Source: Hydra vulgaris (taxonomy: Eukaryota; Cnidaria; Hydrozoa; Anthoathecata; Hydridae). Taken from it: a stretch of DNA of 64,000 nt. Below are positions 32,389 to 44,563 of this stretch, piece after piece; position 1 is the stretch's first letter, and each line of letters starts with the position of its first letter. The position numbers and the translations under genes are program-made. The notes beneath the pieces were generated by a model that made no database searches, was not told the origin of the DNA, and saw nothing but the letters and a program-made list of their open reading frames with translations. Where the stretch lies: NCBI RefSeq assembly GCF_038396675.1, contig NC_088929.1, forward strand, positions 36,440,001 to 36,504,000, read 5' to 3'.

Positions 32389-34050
32389 TCATCATCATCT
32401 TAAAATTCTCTAATTCAACCATGACTTTTTTCAATCAATTCATTCATAATTGCTGGGCATTTTTTTTAATTTCCGCATTTAACAATCATTATTTGTCTTG
32501 TCGCAAACAAAATAAGGTAATAATTCTTTGTATTTCACACCAAGAGAATGTAAAAGCAGCTTTAAATTCTGATAAATAGCACACACGCATATGGAATGTG
32601 TTCCTGAAGCACCGATATCAATACACTATTTTGGGATAATTGCAAAATATTGCTCAATGTTTTGTAAAATTAATTACTTTATAAGTATAAAGTTTGATTA
32701 ATTTTTTTTTAAATTACATTACTTCCATACTCAATATGACTAAAAAGCAGTATAATACTGACTTTTTAGTCAATTGACTTAATTTAATTCACAAACAAAT
32801 ATTTTTATCAATCAAAATGCATTTCCTAACTATTTTTTTTCTTCTAATATTTTTTAGAAAAAATGAAAAACCAAAATATCAATAACTCCTCGACAAAGCA
32901 TAAGACCAAAAAAAAATTTTTTCAAAGTAGATATTCATCTAATCTTTAAGAATGTCAAAGTCAAAAGTTTTTCAAATTCAAAACAAACTTCAAGTTGCTG
33001 AAAATCCTTAACGGATAGAAGTTTTGTGAAAAAAATTTAAACTCCCACCTAACTTATATTTCTAAAAATTTGTGCCAAGTATCAGTGAACTTGATGATGT
33101 AGGGTGCAACCTAGTGGTTTTTAAAGATATTTGACCAATTTGTTTTTACAATTTCAGGTACCCAAATATCTAAGTAGTTAATGAGAAGTGATCCTTAAAA
33201 ATTGTTTATTCAATTCTTTAATGTATTTTTTTAATGTTTTATTATTATTTAAATTTAACTTTCTAATTTTTTCTTTTATGCGGCGTTTTTCTACTTTTTT
33301 CTTTTATGCAATTTTTTCTTTTAAACTTGCGTTTAATCTCTTTAGAATATGTATAATTTAAGTTAATTGTACATTTACAGGTAGAGGTAACCCAAAAACT
33401 TATGGACCCTAAAATCCACACACTCATATTGTTACCTGTAGCTCATAGACAAAGTCCAATCATAAAGAAAGATAATATTTCTTCATTAATAATATAATTT
33501 TTGAAAGAAAATTGTTTTAAAATAACGAAGGAAGCCTTTTTATTTGAAATTTAAACTGAAAATACTAGAAATTTTAATCAGCGAAAATTAATAATTTTTT
33601 GATATAAAAGTCCGTAAAAACTTGAAATATTTAGGTTTGCAAAGTGAACTTTTTTGAAAAATATAGCACACCATTATAAACTTTTAATGACCGTGTTAAT
33701 GAAAAGCATCCTGATACGGTGGTAAAAGATCAGTTTTAACTATGACTAAAGAGCTCATGGTAGTTGCATTTTTTGTCCATTAATAAAACCACATTAGTTA
33801 GTCAATCCATGTCTTATGAATGTGGTAAAATTCATCGGGAAGACCTTTTAAATTATGGATTGGCTTAAATTATGGATTGGCTTGTAAATGTGGCAAAAGG
33901 TTTTTTGGTAATTGTTCTTTTTATTAATTAGATATAATTTCAATTTGAATTGGTATTTTTTTTTTGAATGCAAATGTATGTATTTATCTGTGATATAAAA
34001 GTCCGAAATTAAATTAATTGTTTTAATATAGAAAATGTAAAATCCAATAC
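32389..34050. other. No gene recognised
   Basis: AT-rich spacer. A possible short inverted pair (ACAGGTAGAGGTAAC at about 33,378 and GTTACCTGT at about 33,431) might be a tiny element. A 19-bp direct repeat (AAATTATGGATTGGCTT) lies near 33,850-33,882. There is no coding similarity. Confidence 0.4.
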
Positions 34051-34054
34051 TTAA

Positions 34055-34735
34055 GAGCCATTTTCTGATAAAATCAGGCAAAAGTACTTTCGGCTCAAAA
34101 GTGATATCCTTTAATCGCGCTCAATTTTATATACAGTAATGCTAATATGGTAAAAAAGAAGCCTGTACATTTTTTTTTAAATATTTCTAGTTCCTGAGTT
34201 AGGGTCGGTCAAACTTTTGCCCTTTTAATACTTGGAAAGTCACTTTTGGGGTTTTATGATTTTTAAACTAAGATTAAAAGCAATGTGACTACTGCACCCT
34301 AAGTTTCTTTTCATATTATGGAAGTATAGATAGAACTTTAAAAAAAAAATCAAAAAACCTGAGAACAACCCCTCCTTTGTCTGAAAATCATTAGCTGAAA
34401 TCACACATTTTTGAATTTGGGGCCTACTTTAAATACATTTATCCCGGAGCGTAAAAAGTGCCCGCGACTTATCTAATTCTTTTTTTAAAGAGTATCTCGT
34501 TGTTATTTGAATGGTCTAAAGAAACTGAGAGAATATTGTTTACAAAAAAACTTATGAGTCATCAAAGTGTCAAAAAATGTTTTAATTAGCGTTCAAATAT
34601 CAGCCATTATGGGAAATGGGAAAGGTCCCAAGATTGAAGATACAGATTTTATATTACTCCATATTACAATTTTTTTAATGCGAAAAGAAAACTTAGGGGG
34701 TAATATTTCATTGTTAAAATAACTCTACCACAAAA
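34055..34735 (+). repeat. Left terminal inverted repeat of the TTAA element
   Basis: It contains blocks such as CTTGGAAAGTCACTTTTGGG, TGACTACTGCACCCTA and CCATTATGGGAAATGGGAAA. These recur inverted in 38,800-39,453. Confidence 0.85.
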
Positions 34736-34868
34736 AGTTTAATTTTTTATGTAAAAAAAAAAAACCGAATGTAGCAGCTGAATTAATCAATATATTACAT
34801 GATGTCCTTATCTTATTATGTCATTGTTTGCGTCATAAATCAGTTTTACATATCCTATATCTTTGATT

Positions 34869-37800
34869 TTAATGCATTGTTGCTTGAAATGCCTTTTTGG
34901 CTTTTTTAAATTGATCATCCATAAGCTTATAGTCTCCAGACTGTTTTAACGGTAAAGGTGGTAGAATTCCACAAATGATTGCACTGTCTTTGTACTTTAT
35001 AACATCAGGAAGAGCTGGCCACTTAAAAAGGTTCTTGACTGCAGAAGCATACTTCATACAGCTCACCATGTAACCATCACTGAGAACCTAATATGAGTAA
35101 TGATTTTTCTAATTTGAAAAATAGTTTGAAAAATCTGATTCTTTCGACAAAATTCTTTTGATCTCATTTGACAAAAATGAAACTTCTTTTAAATTTAGTA
35201 ACACATTCAATTTGATTAAATAATGTTTAAAAAAAAATGTTTTTATTTGAATGAAAAATATTTTTTTTAAACATTGAATGAAAATGAAGTACCTCATTTA
35301 TAATCCCAGGATACCAAGTGCCCATATAAATAACAACAATCCAATCGTTTTCATGCCATGCACCAGTTAAATCAATGACAATGCTTTTAAATTCCTTTTT
35401 AAATTCTTAAAATTATAATTACAAGATAATATTGAAATATATATTATTGAGAGTGGATATAAAAATTATTACCTTGATCTTCTGTCTCTTCTTCTTCTTC
35501 GTTATCCGCATTAGTACTACCAACATCAATTGGTTCATTTAATCTTTTGTCTTTTTTAGCCTGCTCCAACGTGAAAATAGTGATCTTGTTTGCTGAATAT
35601 TTTCGTATTCTGAGACTTGAAGCTCTTTTCTTGTCAAAAAAGTGCACCTGCTCTGGGCTAAACTTTTTTCCAGATACTTCACCTTCCATAAAGAGTTTAT
35701 ATAATATATCTTTTTTTCTCATACTATACCGGAAGGTACTGCGTTTAGGTAAAGTCCAACCTTTAACATATTTGCTAATGTCAGAACATTCTTCTTCAAA
35801 TATCTCCTGTTGTGAGTTTGGTTTATAACTATATAAGTTTGACTGAACTTGCATCTTTATTATGAAACTCTGTCTCACGTTATCCATTCCTGATTTTAAA
35901 GTGCTGATAACATGTCTTCCCGACATCATGTGTTCTTCTAGTTTTTCTGATGTATGAAATGATCCATTACAAATTTGCTCAAAGCAAAAGTGAAAATAAT
36001 TTAGTAATCTATTTTTGCGAAACTTTTCCTTCATATTGCTTTTAAAAACTCTTGTTTTCTTGTCAGTATCACTATATGGGTGTGTTAAAAACATTTGCAG
36101 ATCAAAATAGACATTAGAATATTCTTGTTTAACTCCATCGCCAACTGCATAGTATCGCCACATTGTCATATAGTTATGAAAGAACTCAAACGAATAATAC
36201 TGACTTATTTTAGCTATTTTTGTTCCACTCAACTTGCTTTTGCCCTTTATAGTGGCAATACCAACAGCAGAATTTTTCAGCCCATGTCCGTAGTGTAAAG
36301 CGGTATAAATGTCCTCTGCATACATCAAATCGTTACCATTAACAAAGCTACGAATCAATGACTTTGCTCCAGCAGCTTCTCTGTCACACTGATCCTTGCC
36401 ACGACAAGGTTCGTTATAATTGCAGCGCTTAAGCTGTATTTGGTTATTTTTGCACAACATAAAATGAGCTTCCATTATAAAGTTGCCATGGTACGATGAA
36501 GCATTGTCAGATTTTGAAAAGAGTTTATTAACACCAGAATGGTGATGCTTAAACTTCGGAAGAACTAATTGGGCAATTGATAGTGTTTCCGATAAACCTT
36601 GCTCACTTCTATAAAGAGCTGTAAAGTACACCTTTTTAAGTAAAATGTTGTTTTTCTTAGTGAAGAAAATGTTTACATGCAGTGACATTTAAACCTTTTT
36701 TTCAAAATATTCTTTTTGACCTTCCCTGAATTTGGATGGTAGAACTTTTTGGCAATAGTCTTTCAACCAAAATCCAGTTTCTTTATCAAGACTTTCAAAA
36801 GCAAAAACTTTGGCTTTTTTCTGTTGACAATCACGCATTAAATGTTTTTTATAATCAATGATATCTTTTTCAGCATATTCAATATCATAAATAGTATCCT
36901 CGTTGGCTGAATTATTTGATGCTAACCTTTTTATCTCAACTAAGGATTTGTTTAAATTTTCACACTCATAATAAATCTTATCATTAGGTGCTATTAAAAT
37001 CTGTTGCAATTGCTTGTCGTTTAAATCACTCAAAGCAAATATTGGGCAGTGGGAGTTAAAATTAGGGTAGGTCACACTGCAGTTAAACTGGAAATTAGTA
37101 TTGTAATATCGTTTGATGCGTTCAAATAAATTACTCAGCTCTCTATTCTGGTACTTCAAAGATAAATCTTTTAACATAGAGAAACCATTCATAGCTGCAG
37201 CAGTAATATCATCCCGTCCCTCTAAACATTTTCGTTGAGATGGTTTAACAGTATGAAGTAATCGCCACAAAGTGCTTTCCGATGAAGGAGATTCTGCTGT
37301 TAAATATGAAATCGAGAAAATGTTCAGCTGTTTTCTGGTCTAGTCGATTTCGCGTAATTTCTTTTTCGACAGGAATAGTTGGTATAACTATGTTAGCATT
37401 CTTCATTTTTCGTGCCTGGTCTCTCTTGTATTTGGAGCATCCAAAAACTTTCTTAAGTAACTTTTTCATGTTCAATTAAACACAGAACAATATGTTTACC
37501 TATAGAGTCACTTTCTTCATAAATTTTAACAAATTTTTTTAGATCATCAGGTACTGCATCATTGTCTGAAGTTTCCAAAGATCTATTTAAAACAATTGAG
37601 ATAAAGTCTTCACTCTGATCTGGGGCAACAGCTTCAGCGAACCACTTTGCAAGCTGTAACTTGGCTCTTTCAAATTTTCCTAGTAAATTATTTTCGGTTC
37701 CATTGCTGGGATCAGCTATCTTTTTATTCTTTATCTGAAACTGAAAAGGGCTGACGTGGAGTGCTTCTGATAGGTTGTTACCAGTAGATGTAGCACCTTC

Positions 37801-38565
37801 AACCTTTTCTCCAGAAAGTAAAATTTCTTTAGGCTCAAAATCAAAATCAGTTGTGTACTCACCTAACTCTTCGTTAGTGGCAGTACTTGTTTTAGTTTGA
37901 ATAAGAATGCGCTCTGACTTAAAGTGATTGTGACAAAATACGGAACCTACAGGAACATTTTTGTTGTAATGTTTTGAAACATTTGTTGACATATTTATTG
38001 AAACACTTCTTACAGCTGGTGATTTTTTCCAACACTTAGTTCATGCATTGGATGACAGCATCTTCTTGGAGGAACCCAGCCAACACCTTGAATTTTAACA
38101 AAAATAAAAATTTGAAATATTCATTTTAAAGGTTTAGTAATTAAATTTTGTAGTTGTTGAAATACAGTTGTAAAAAAATTCTTACCAAAGTTAAATCTAT
38201 AGTAAGGACATATAAAGTCTTTATCAAAAAGTGAAATGCACCCTCGGTTTTCTATTAGAGACTTTTCTGTCCATTCTGTCTCTTGGTGCGCCTTTAAAAC
38301 CTAAAAACATAAAATTTAGATACTATGCAATGTAAACTGAGGGAATTAAACAACAATTGTTTTACACTACTATATGATGCTAACGGTTTTTTTTTTTATA
38401 ACTACTAAGAGCAATTCTTACTTTAATTTTTACAAAGTGTGCTTTGACATCCAAAGTCAGATCTTGTATCTTGAATAACCTTTTCTCATTGAAACGAGGA
38501 TATGGTCCACACTTGACATCATTAACTTTGCAAACATTTTCAACAACAACCTCTTGCTCTGACAT
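34869..38565 (-). pseudogene. Five-exon transposase-like gene of the TTAA element, lightly damaged
   Basis: The minus-strand gene model has consistent GT..AG introns and phases. Exons are 38,565-38,422 (MSEQEVVVENVCK), 38,300-38,186, 38,086-35,473, 35,405-35,293 and 35,087-34,869 (stop TAA). This gives about 1,070 codons. Features in order: GVGWVPPRRCCHPMHE with VPVGSVFCHNHF (Cys/His cluster, possible zinc site), FGCSKYKRDQARK, VKPSQRKCLEGRDD, CPIFALSDLN, SLHVNIFF, FSKSDNASSYHGNFIMEAHF (Asp), then CRGKDQCDREAAGAKSLIRS and a C-terminal domain (DWIVVIYMGTWYPGIINE, LPPLPLKQSG). I know this layout from recurrent cnidarian/fish/mollusc hypothetical proteins and infer an RNase H-like transposase. 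Lesions are a one-base loss in an A run (38,023-38,028), frame breaks near 37,457 and 37,310, and one in-frame TAA (36,689-36,691). Some lesions could be sequencing errors. Confidence 0.7.
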
Positions 38566-38799
38566 ATTTTTTGCATCTAAGTGTTTTTTTTTAAAGTATA
38601 TTTAGCATAAAATGCTCATTCTCTGTTCTGAATAATTCAGAAGTAAATGCTTAATGAACCATACTGAATAACTGTAAATTAAGAAATAATGCCTTACAAT
38701 AATTAATTAAGTTCAATAAACATCAAGTTAAAAATGTTTACTGGAAAAAAAGTTTTTTCAAGTCCACAATCGTATAAATGAAAAAAAATCAAAAACAGA

Positions 38800-39453
38800 T
38801 TTAGCATCATTTTGACGTAAAGTTATTTCAACAATATAATATTACCCATAAGTTTTGTTTTTGCATTAAAAAAATTGTAATAAGGAGTAATTGAAAATTT
38901 ATAAATTCAATCTTGGGACCTTTCCCATTTCCCATAATGGCTGATAATTAAACGCTAATTAAAACATTTTTTGACACTTTGATGACTCATAAGTTTTTTT
39001 GTAAACAATATCCTCTCAGTTTCTTTAGACCATTCAAATAACAATGAGATACTCTTTCAAAAAAGAATAATATAAGTCACATGCACTTTTTTACGCTCCG
39101 AGATACATGTATTTAAAGTAGGCCCCAATTTCAAAAATATGTGATTTCAGCTTATGATTTTTAGACAAAGGAAGGGTTGTCCTCAGGTTTTTTGATTTTT
39201 TTAAAGTTCTATCTAGGGTGCAGTAGTCACATTGCTTTTAATCTTAGTTTACAAATCATAAAACCCCAAAAGTGACTTTCCAAGTATTAAAGAGGCAAAT
39301 GTTTGACCGACCATAACTCAGGAACTAGAAATAAAAAAATAAAAAAAGTTTACAGACTTCTTTTTAATATTACAAACAACGCAATATGTAAAATTGAGAA
39401 TGATTAAAAGATGTCACTTTTGAGCATTGCCTGGTTTTCTCAGAAAATAGCTC
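38800..39453 (-). repeat. Right terminal inverted repeat of the TTAA element
   Basis: Reverse complement of 34,055-34,735 by eye. It lacks about 35 bp found in the left arm near 34,300-34,335. Confidence 0.85.
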
Positions 39454-39829
39454 TTAAATGCATGTGTGTGTATGTATTTATTATTTTTAATGAATCCGAA
39501 TTAACATGCAGTGCATGCTATTTGGAACTTTTTAATAGTGTTTTTCTAACTAATTTAGTAAATAAAATATAAAACTTTTTTTATAAAAAATTAATAGGTT
39601 TTTGTTCAGCACGTCGAGCTCTACAAGAATATCTTAAAATATTTTTAAAACTTTAAAGTTTAAATGTAGTAATCTTAATTCAAAGAAAAAACGTCCGACA
39701 TATGCATAACTCATGATTTATTATACAATAATGAGTTTTAAATAAAAATAAATAAATTCTCGCATACCTTAGTTTGTTGTAAAAGTTAAACAAACTTAAT
39801 TTTTTTTCGAAAGAGTAATCATTGATGAA

Positions 39830-40850
39830 AATTCCTGATGAAAATTCCTGAGGGTAGCGTACGAAGTAAACATCGTGCGTCATCATACCTAATTATGGCC
39901 TCAAATAACACTCATAAGCATGCCAAGCATACTCTGCACGACTGATGCAGCCGTGCAGAGTTATTCTCTAACCTTTAAATTATCAGTCATTACAAAACCT
40001 AGTTCTCGTGCAAATGTTGTTCTTGATAGCTGGTGCAGCTGAGCAACGGTTGTTTTTGTTATGTAAATTACAGTTGATTTTTTGTTGTTGTTGCGACCGA
40101 TGCGCATGACTTTGCACTAACTGACATTAAAATAAATAAACCATATGCGCAACTACTTAACTGTTTGGTTGATTTTGGCTTCAAGTTTTATCGTGTTTTT
40201 CTTCAATTTAATAATCTCGATTATTTTACTGTCGTCTGCGTAAAAAAAATGCCATAAAATGGTGTAGCGTTTTATCGGGGGATTACTTTTGTGGGCATGG
40301 AATAGGAGTGGCCTGAGAACAGATTTTTGTGGATGTTGTTGAATGTTTTTTGTTCGGATTTATTATTATCAATGATAAAGCGTTGTAGACTGTTGGTGTC
40401 AGTCACCCCGTACAATTTTAACTTGTGCAGTAGACGTCGATGCGGAACTTTGTTGAACGCTTTTGCAAAGTCTGCAAATATAAAGTCGGTTGGGTAACCT
40501 TTGCGGGTCGCGTCTGTAGAATTTCAAACAGATTTGTGACGCAACTTTTGACTTTTTAAAATCAGTTTTGAGCATTGCTTATAAGTTTGTTTGTGGTCAA
40601 GTAATCAGTGATGCGTCCTAGTGCAAAGCTTTCCATTACTGCAAATGCAAGAAGTGCGTAAATAGTTCAATAGTTTGAAAGGTTCAAATAACAGCTTTTT
40701 TTTGAAAATGGAAGTGACTTCAGCTTTTTTGCATTAAAACGGTACTTCGGCAACCTCAACCAGTTCAGAGCATACAATGATTAGTGAGATAGCTAAGCCT
40801 GTAATGCAGTACTTTAGGACGCGAGGTTGAATTCCATCAAAGCCAGAGCC
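39830..40850 (-). pseudogene. Non-LTR reverse transcriptase, RT to C-terminal part (host of the CR1 insertion)
   Basis: Minus-strand reading begins GSGFDGIQPRVLKYCITGLA at 40,850. It continues with CKKAEVTSIFKK, FADFAKAFNKVPHRRLLHKL and KLYGV (40,370-40,500), FYADDSKIIEIIKL (YADD catalytic box, near 40,240), FNVSQCKVMRIGRNN (near 40,110) and TTFARELGFVMTDNLKVRE (near 40,000). This is the order of a CR1/jockey-group ORF2. The block with the PQGS motif is deleted, and there are multiple stops. The upstream part of the same gene lies at 45,008-45,378, separated by the plus-strand retrotransposon. Confidence 0.7.
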
Positions 40851-40869
40851 TTTTTTGCGCTCTGGCTTT
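40839..40869. repeat. Inverted repeat across the 5' junction of the CR1-like insertion
   Basis: AAAGCCAGAGC (40,839-40,849, host flank) and GCTCTGGCTTT (40,859-40,869, inside the insert), separated by 9 nt. The first bases of the insertion are an inverted copy of the target. Confidence 0.8.
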
Positions 40870-41404
40870 TGCGGAAGAAAGACGTGTTATTTAATAGCGA
40901 AAAGTTTTTACATAAAAAAATGGATATTACGATGAAAAACATCGAAAAAATGATTTCTAGTAAGCTTGAAGAACAGAAAAAAAGTATTCTCAAAGAAACG
41001 GAACGCTTATTAAAAGACCAGGAAAAATCATTTACCTCAATAATCAGTGCAAATCTCAAAATTATCACAGATAGATTAGACATGCTAGAGAATGACATTA
41101 ATAACAACAAATGTATAATATCAAATATAGAAAAAGACCTACGTGACATTAAAGACAGCCTAAATTTTTAAGAAAATAACATCTCGGAAAAAATATCTCA
41201 AATAAAGAAATACTACGACAAAGAAATCAATTCATTATATAAAAAATCCATAGATCTAGAAAATCGATCGAGAAGAAACAACTTAAGAATAGATGGAATA
41301 CAAGAAACACTAGGCGAAAGTTGGAAAGACTGCGAAAAAGCTGTTAAAGAAATTTTCAAAACGAAACTGAAAATACAAAGCGAAGTAGTGGTTGAACGAG
41401 CTCA

Positions 41405-41513
41405 CCCAGTGGGCACAGGACCTAAATAAGACGTCTTTTGAACGTTCAAAAGACGTCCAAAACGTTCAAAAGACGTTTAAAAGACGTCTTTTATACGTCC
41501 TGTGCCCACTGGG
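41405..41513. mobile_element. 109-bp palindromic MITE inserted in ORF1
   Basis: Terminal repeats CCCAGTGGGCACAGGAC (41,405-41,421) and its perfect inverse (41,497-41,513). Inside are several GACGTCTTTT/AAAAGACGTC units, one forming a perfect 28-nt palindrome. ORF1 coding (VVERAH before, HHIGQFKD after) resumes across it. Target-site length is unclear. Confidence 0.75.
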
Positions 41514-41596
41514 CATCATATCGGACAATTTAAAGACAACAAACCAAGAAAATTAGTTATAAAATTTTTAAACTTCCAAGACAAAAACAAAATTCT

Positions 41597-41668
41597 CAAT
41601 GCTGTAAAGTATCTTAAAGGAACTGGCCTATGTATAGGCCAGTTCCTTTAAGATACTTTACAGCATTG
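41597..41668. repeat. Palindrome with perfect 34-bp arms, 4-nt spacer
   Basis: The left arm 41,597-41,630 is ORF1 coding sequence (NAVKYLKGTG). The right arm 41,635-41,668 is its exact inverse; the spacer is TGTA. It is an extra inverted copy of coding sequence, not part of the protein. Confidence 0.95.
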
Positions 41669-41867
41669 TTGAATACTTTAATGAATACTTTGCTAAAGAA
41701 ACAATATATCATCGAAGAATGCTCTGGGAAGAAGTTAAAAAACTAAGAAGCGAAGGTAAATACGCCATTTTAAAATAAGATAAAATATTTACACGAGATT
41801 TTAAAAAATAGCGCAACACACTTTTGTTTTACTGAGTAAACGCGTTCTAAATTTTACTTTCTAAAAT

Positions 41868-44563
41868 AATGGCAATAAAAAATAAAACAATAGATTTTGA
41901 AATGACGCTGGCACGCAAATTTTTCAAATGTATAATTTTAACTCTCGATATTTTGAAACAGAAACTTTCAAAACTGAACTTGAAGCTTATAAAAATAATT
42001 TTACGGTAATTCACATAAATATAAGAAGCATAAATAAAAATTTTGACAAACTTAAACATTTCCTATTTGATTGCAATTATTCATTCAATATGATTTGCCT
42101 AACAGAAACTTGGTGTTCTGATTAATCAATCCATAATAACTCTAACTTTCAAATTCCAAATTATAAATTATTATCTTCTGAAAGAAAAGCATACGAAAAA
42201 GGAGAAGGGATTGCAACTTATGTTCGTAATGATCAAGTGAGAAAAGTGAGAAAAGATCACTCCATTTCTAACCCCGATAATGAGAGATCATCAACTCCAA
42301 ATTTGAAAATATTATAGTCTCTACCTGTTATAGACCACCTGAAGGTAATATTAAAAAATGTTCTAATTATCTAGAAGAAATTTTTCTTAAAATCAATAAA
42401 GAGCAAAAAAGTTGTTCTGTATTGGGGACTTAAACATAGATTGTTTAAAATACAAAGAGTGTCCGATTACTAAATTATTTTTTGAGAACATGTTTCAACA
42501 TTGTATTTTACCAATTATTAAAAAACCCACACGGGTAACCTCGAATTCTATTTCTGCTATAGATAACTCATTTCTAGATACCTCCTTAAAAGCAGGAATA
42601 ATAAAAATTGATATAACAGATCATTTTCCAATTTACTTTACAATAAAATATGATACAAAAATAAATAATAACTCGAAAAAAAAAATTTATAAAAGAAAAA
42701 TAAATAAAATTTCTATTAAATGTTTTAAAGACGCACTATCGGCAGTAGATTGGGTTAAAGTGTATCAAGAATGTAACCTTAGGAACACAAACTCTGCATA
42801 TAATACTTTCACAGATATTTTTCTAAAACACTATAATAATCATTTTCTAATCAAAGAAAAAGAAATCAAAGTAAAACATTTGAGCTGTCCATGGATCAAC
42901 AGCGGAATCAAAAAATCTTCAAAAACTAAACAAAGACTATATGTTAAATATTTGAAAAACAGAAATGAAGAAAACCTATCTACTTATAAACAATATAAAA
43001 ATCTTTTCGAAAAAATCAGAAAAACATTCTAAAAAGGTTTATTATTCTAAATTACTTCAAAAAACAAATGGAGATACCAAAAAACATGGAACATCATGAA
43101 AGAAATAATCGGAAAAAAGTATATAAAAACAAACAGCTTACCAGATATAAAACTGGAGAACCATACTTACTAAACAATTATAGACCAATCTCAATTCTTC
43201 CTGTTTTCTCAAAACTCCTCGAACGAATAATTTATAATAAATTATACCAATATATAACAAACAACAACATCTTAAATACAAAACAATTCGGCTTTCAAAA
43301 GCAACATGCAACCGAACATGCAATCGTAGATCTTGTAAATAGCATCAATTACTCATTTGTTAATAATGAATTTGCTCTAGGAATCTTTATAGATTTATCG
43401 AAAGCATTCGATACTGTTGATCATGCTATCCTGCTCAAAAAATTGAAAAAATATGGCGTTAAAAATGTTGCATTACTCTGGTTTAAAAATTTTTTGCTAA
43501 ACAGACAGCAATGTGTTAATACTGATAAAAATATCTGTTCAAAATTGCTTAAGATTAAATGTGGCATTCCCCAGGGTTCCATTCTAGCTCCCTTATTGTT
43601 CTTAATATACATTAACGATCTTCCAAAAGTCTTAAACAAACTTGATGTAATAATGTTTGCAGATGATACTAATTTATTTTATTCTTCTCAGTCTATTAAA
43701 GAACTCTTTGAAACAACGAATATTGAACTTAAAAAACTTAATATCTGGCTAAAATCAAATAAATTATCTTTAAACACAGAAAAAACCAATTACATTTTAT
43801 TCCATCCCAACCAAAAAAGAAAAAAATACCTAATATATTACCATTGCTAAAAATAGAAAACAAAAATATTGAAAGAACCTCAATAACAAAATTTCTAGGT
43901 TTACTAATTGACAAAAATATTTCATGGAAAGCACACATTGACTATTTAAATACTAAAATAACCAAAAACATTGGCGTGCTATACAAAGCTAGACCAATGT
44001 TATCCCAAGAAAATCTAAAACATCTTTATTTCTCATTTATACAGACCTATTATACATATGGTAATATAGCATGGGCAAGTACCAATAAATCCAATTTGAA
44101 ATCACTTTATCGACGTCAAAAACATGCCGTTAGAATTGTCTATAAAAAAGACAAATTTACTCATGCTGAACCTTTGTTAAAACTCCTTAATGTACTAAAC
44201 GTCTATAGAATAAACATTTATCAAAACTTATTGTTTATGCTGAAATATAAACTCGGGCTTGTCCCATCACAATTCTCAAATGATTTATTTAAAAGCAATA
44301 GATATAGATATGACACTCGAGAAGTAGGAAACTTTAATATACTGTTTAGAAAAACAAAACTATCGCGTTTCACAATTTCATATTGTGGTCCCTATCTCTA
44401 TAATAAACTGATATCCAGAAATGCCATAATTACAAAATTAGATAACCTAAATTGTTTGAAAATCTTACTAAAAAAATTCGTTATAAATATAAGCAATTAT
44501 ATGAACTTCACTAAACTAATACTGAAACTAGAGCCAAAATTAACGTTGAAACGAAAATCCTAA
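41868..44563 (+). pseudogene. ORF2: APE endonuclease + reverse transcriptase, CR1/L2-like
   Basis: ORF2 proteins nick target DNA and reverse-transcribe element RNA. The endonuclease part shows FTVIHINIRSINKNFDKL and ICLTETW (42,005-42,120), then CIGDLNIDCLKY (42,415), SAIDNSFLDTS and ITDHFPIYFTIKYD (to 42,650). These are apurinic-endonuclease motifs including the final DH. The RT part has NNYRPISILPVFSKLLERII (43,175), FIDLSKAFDTVDHAILLKKL (43,390), CGIPQGSILAPLLFLIYIND (43,560) and MFADDTNLFYSS (43,650), where FADD replaces YADD. The C-terminus runs FLGLLIDKNISWKAHIDYLN, LYFSFIQTYYTYGNIAW, to the stop at 44,561-44,563. Breaks: stop at 42,123, frame changes near 42,400, 43,030 and 43,850, and a missing segment before NNYRPIS. 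It is therefore inactive. Confidence 0.85.

Larger units (their letters stand above)
34055..39453 (-). mobile_element. TTAA-flanked DNA transposon, 5.4 kb, with long TIRs and one multi-exon gene
   Basis: Flanked by TTAA at 34,051-34,054 and 39,454-39,457. Ends read GAGCCATTTTCTGA and, inverted, GAGCTATTTTCTGA. Inverted homology continues for about 650-680 bp on each side (34,055-34,735 and 38,800-39,453) with small indels. Between them lies a single minus-strand five-exon gene. TTAA targets are known for Kolobok and piggyBac. The encoded protein does not look like piggyBac, so a Kolobok-like or separate superfamily is inferred. Confidence 0.8.
40921..41808 (+). pseudogene. ORF1 (coiled coil + RRM-like, nucleic-acid chaperone type)
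   Basis: Starts MDITMKNIEKMISSKLEEQK, then a heptad-rich coiled coil (SILKETERLLKDQEKSF, IISNIEKDLRDIKDSL). Next is SIDLENRSRRNNLRIDGIQE, the start of an L1-ORF1-type RRM, followed by VVVERAH. After the MITE it resumes with IGQFKDNKPRKLVIKF, then the C-terminal LWEEVKKLRSEGKYAIL. ORF1 proteins bind element RNA and assemble the ribonucleoprotein. There is an in-frame stop (41,169-41,171), and the reading is interrupted by the MITE and the palindrome. Confidence 0.7.

Noticed and set aside
33378-33440. Tiny inverted-repeat element near 33.4 kb
   Set aside because: The arms are short (about 9 bp) and the flanks give no target duplication. It could be chance.
35547-35828. Plus-strand frames at 35,547-35,828, 36,095-36,298 and 37,282-37,479
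   Set aside because: They are antisense shadows of the minus-strand transposase-like gene.
34869-38565. Host multi-exon gene
   Set aside because: The gene is enclosed by inverted ends and a TTAA duplication, so it is element-encoded.
34055-39453. piggyBac assignment from the TTAA target
   Set aside because: The encoded protein shows none of the piggyBac-type blocks I would expect and the inverted ends are far longer than usual for piggyBac.
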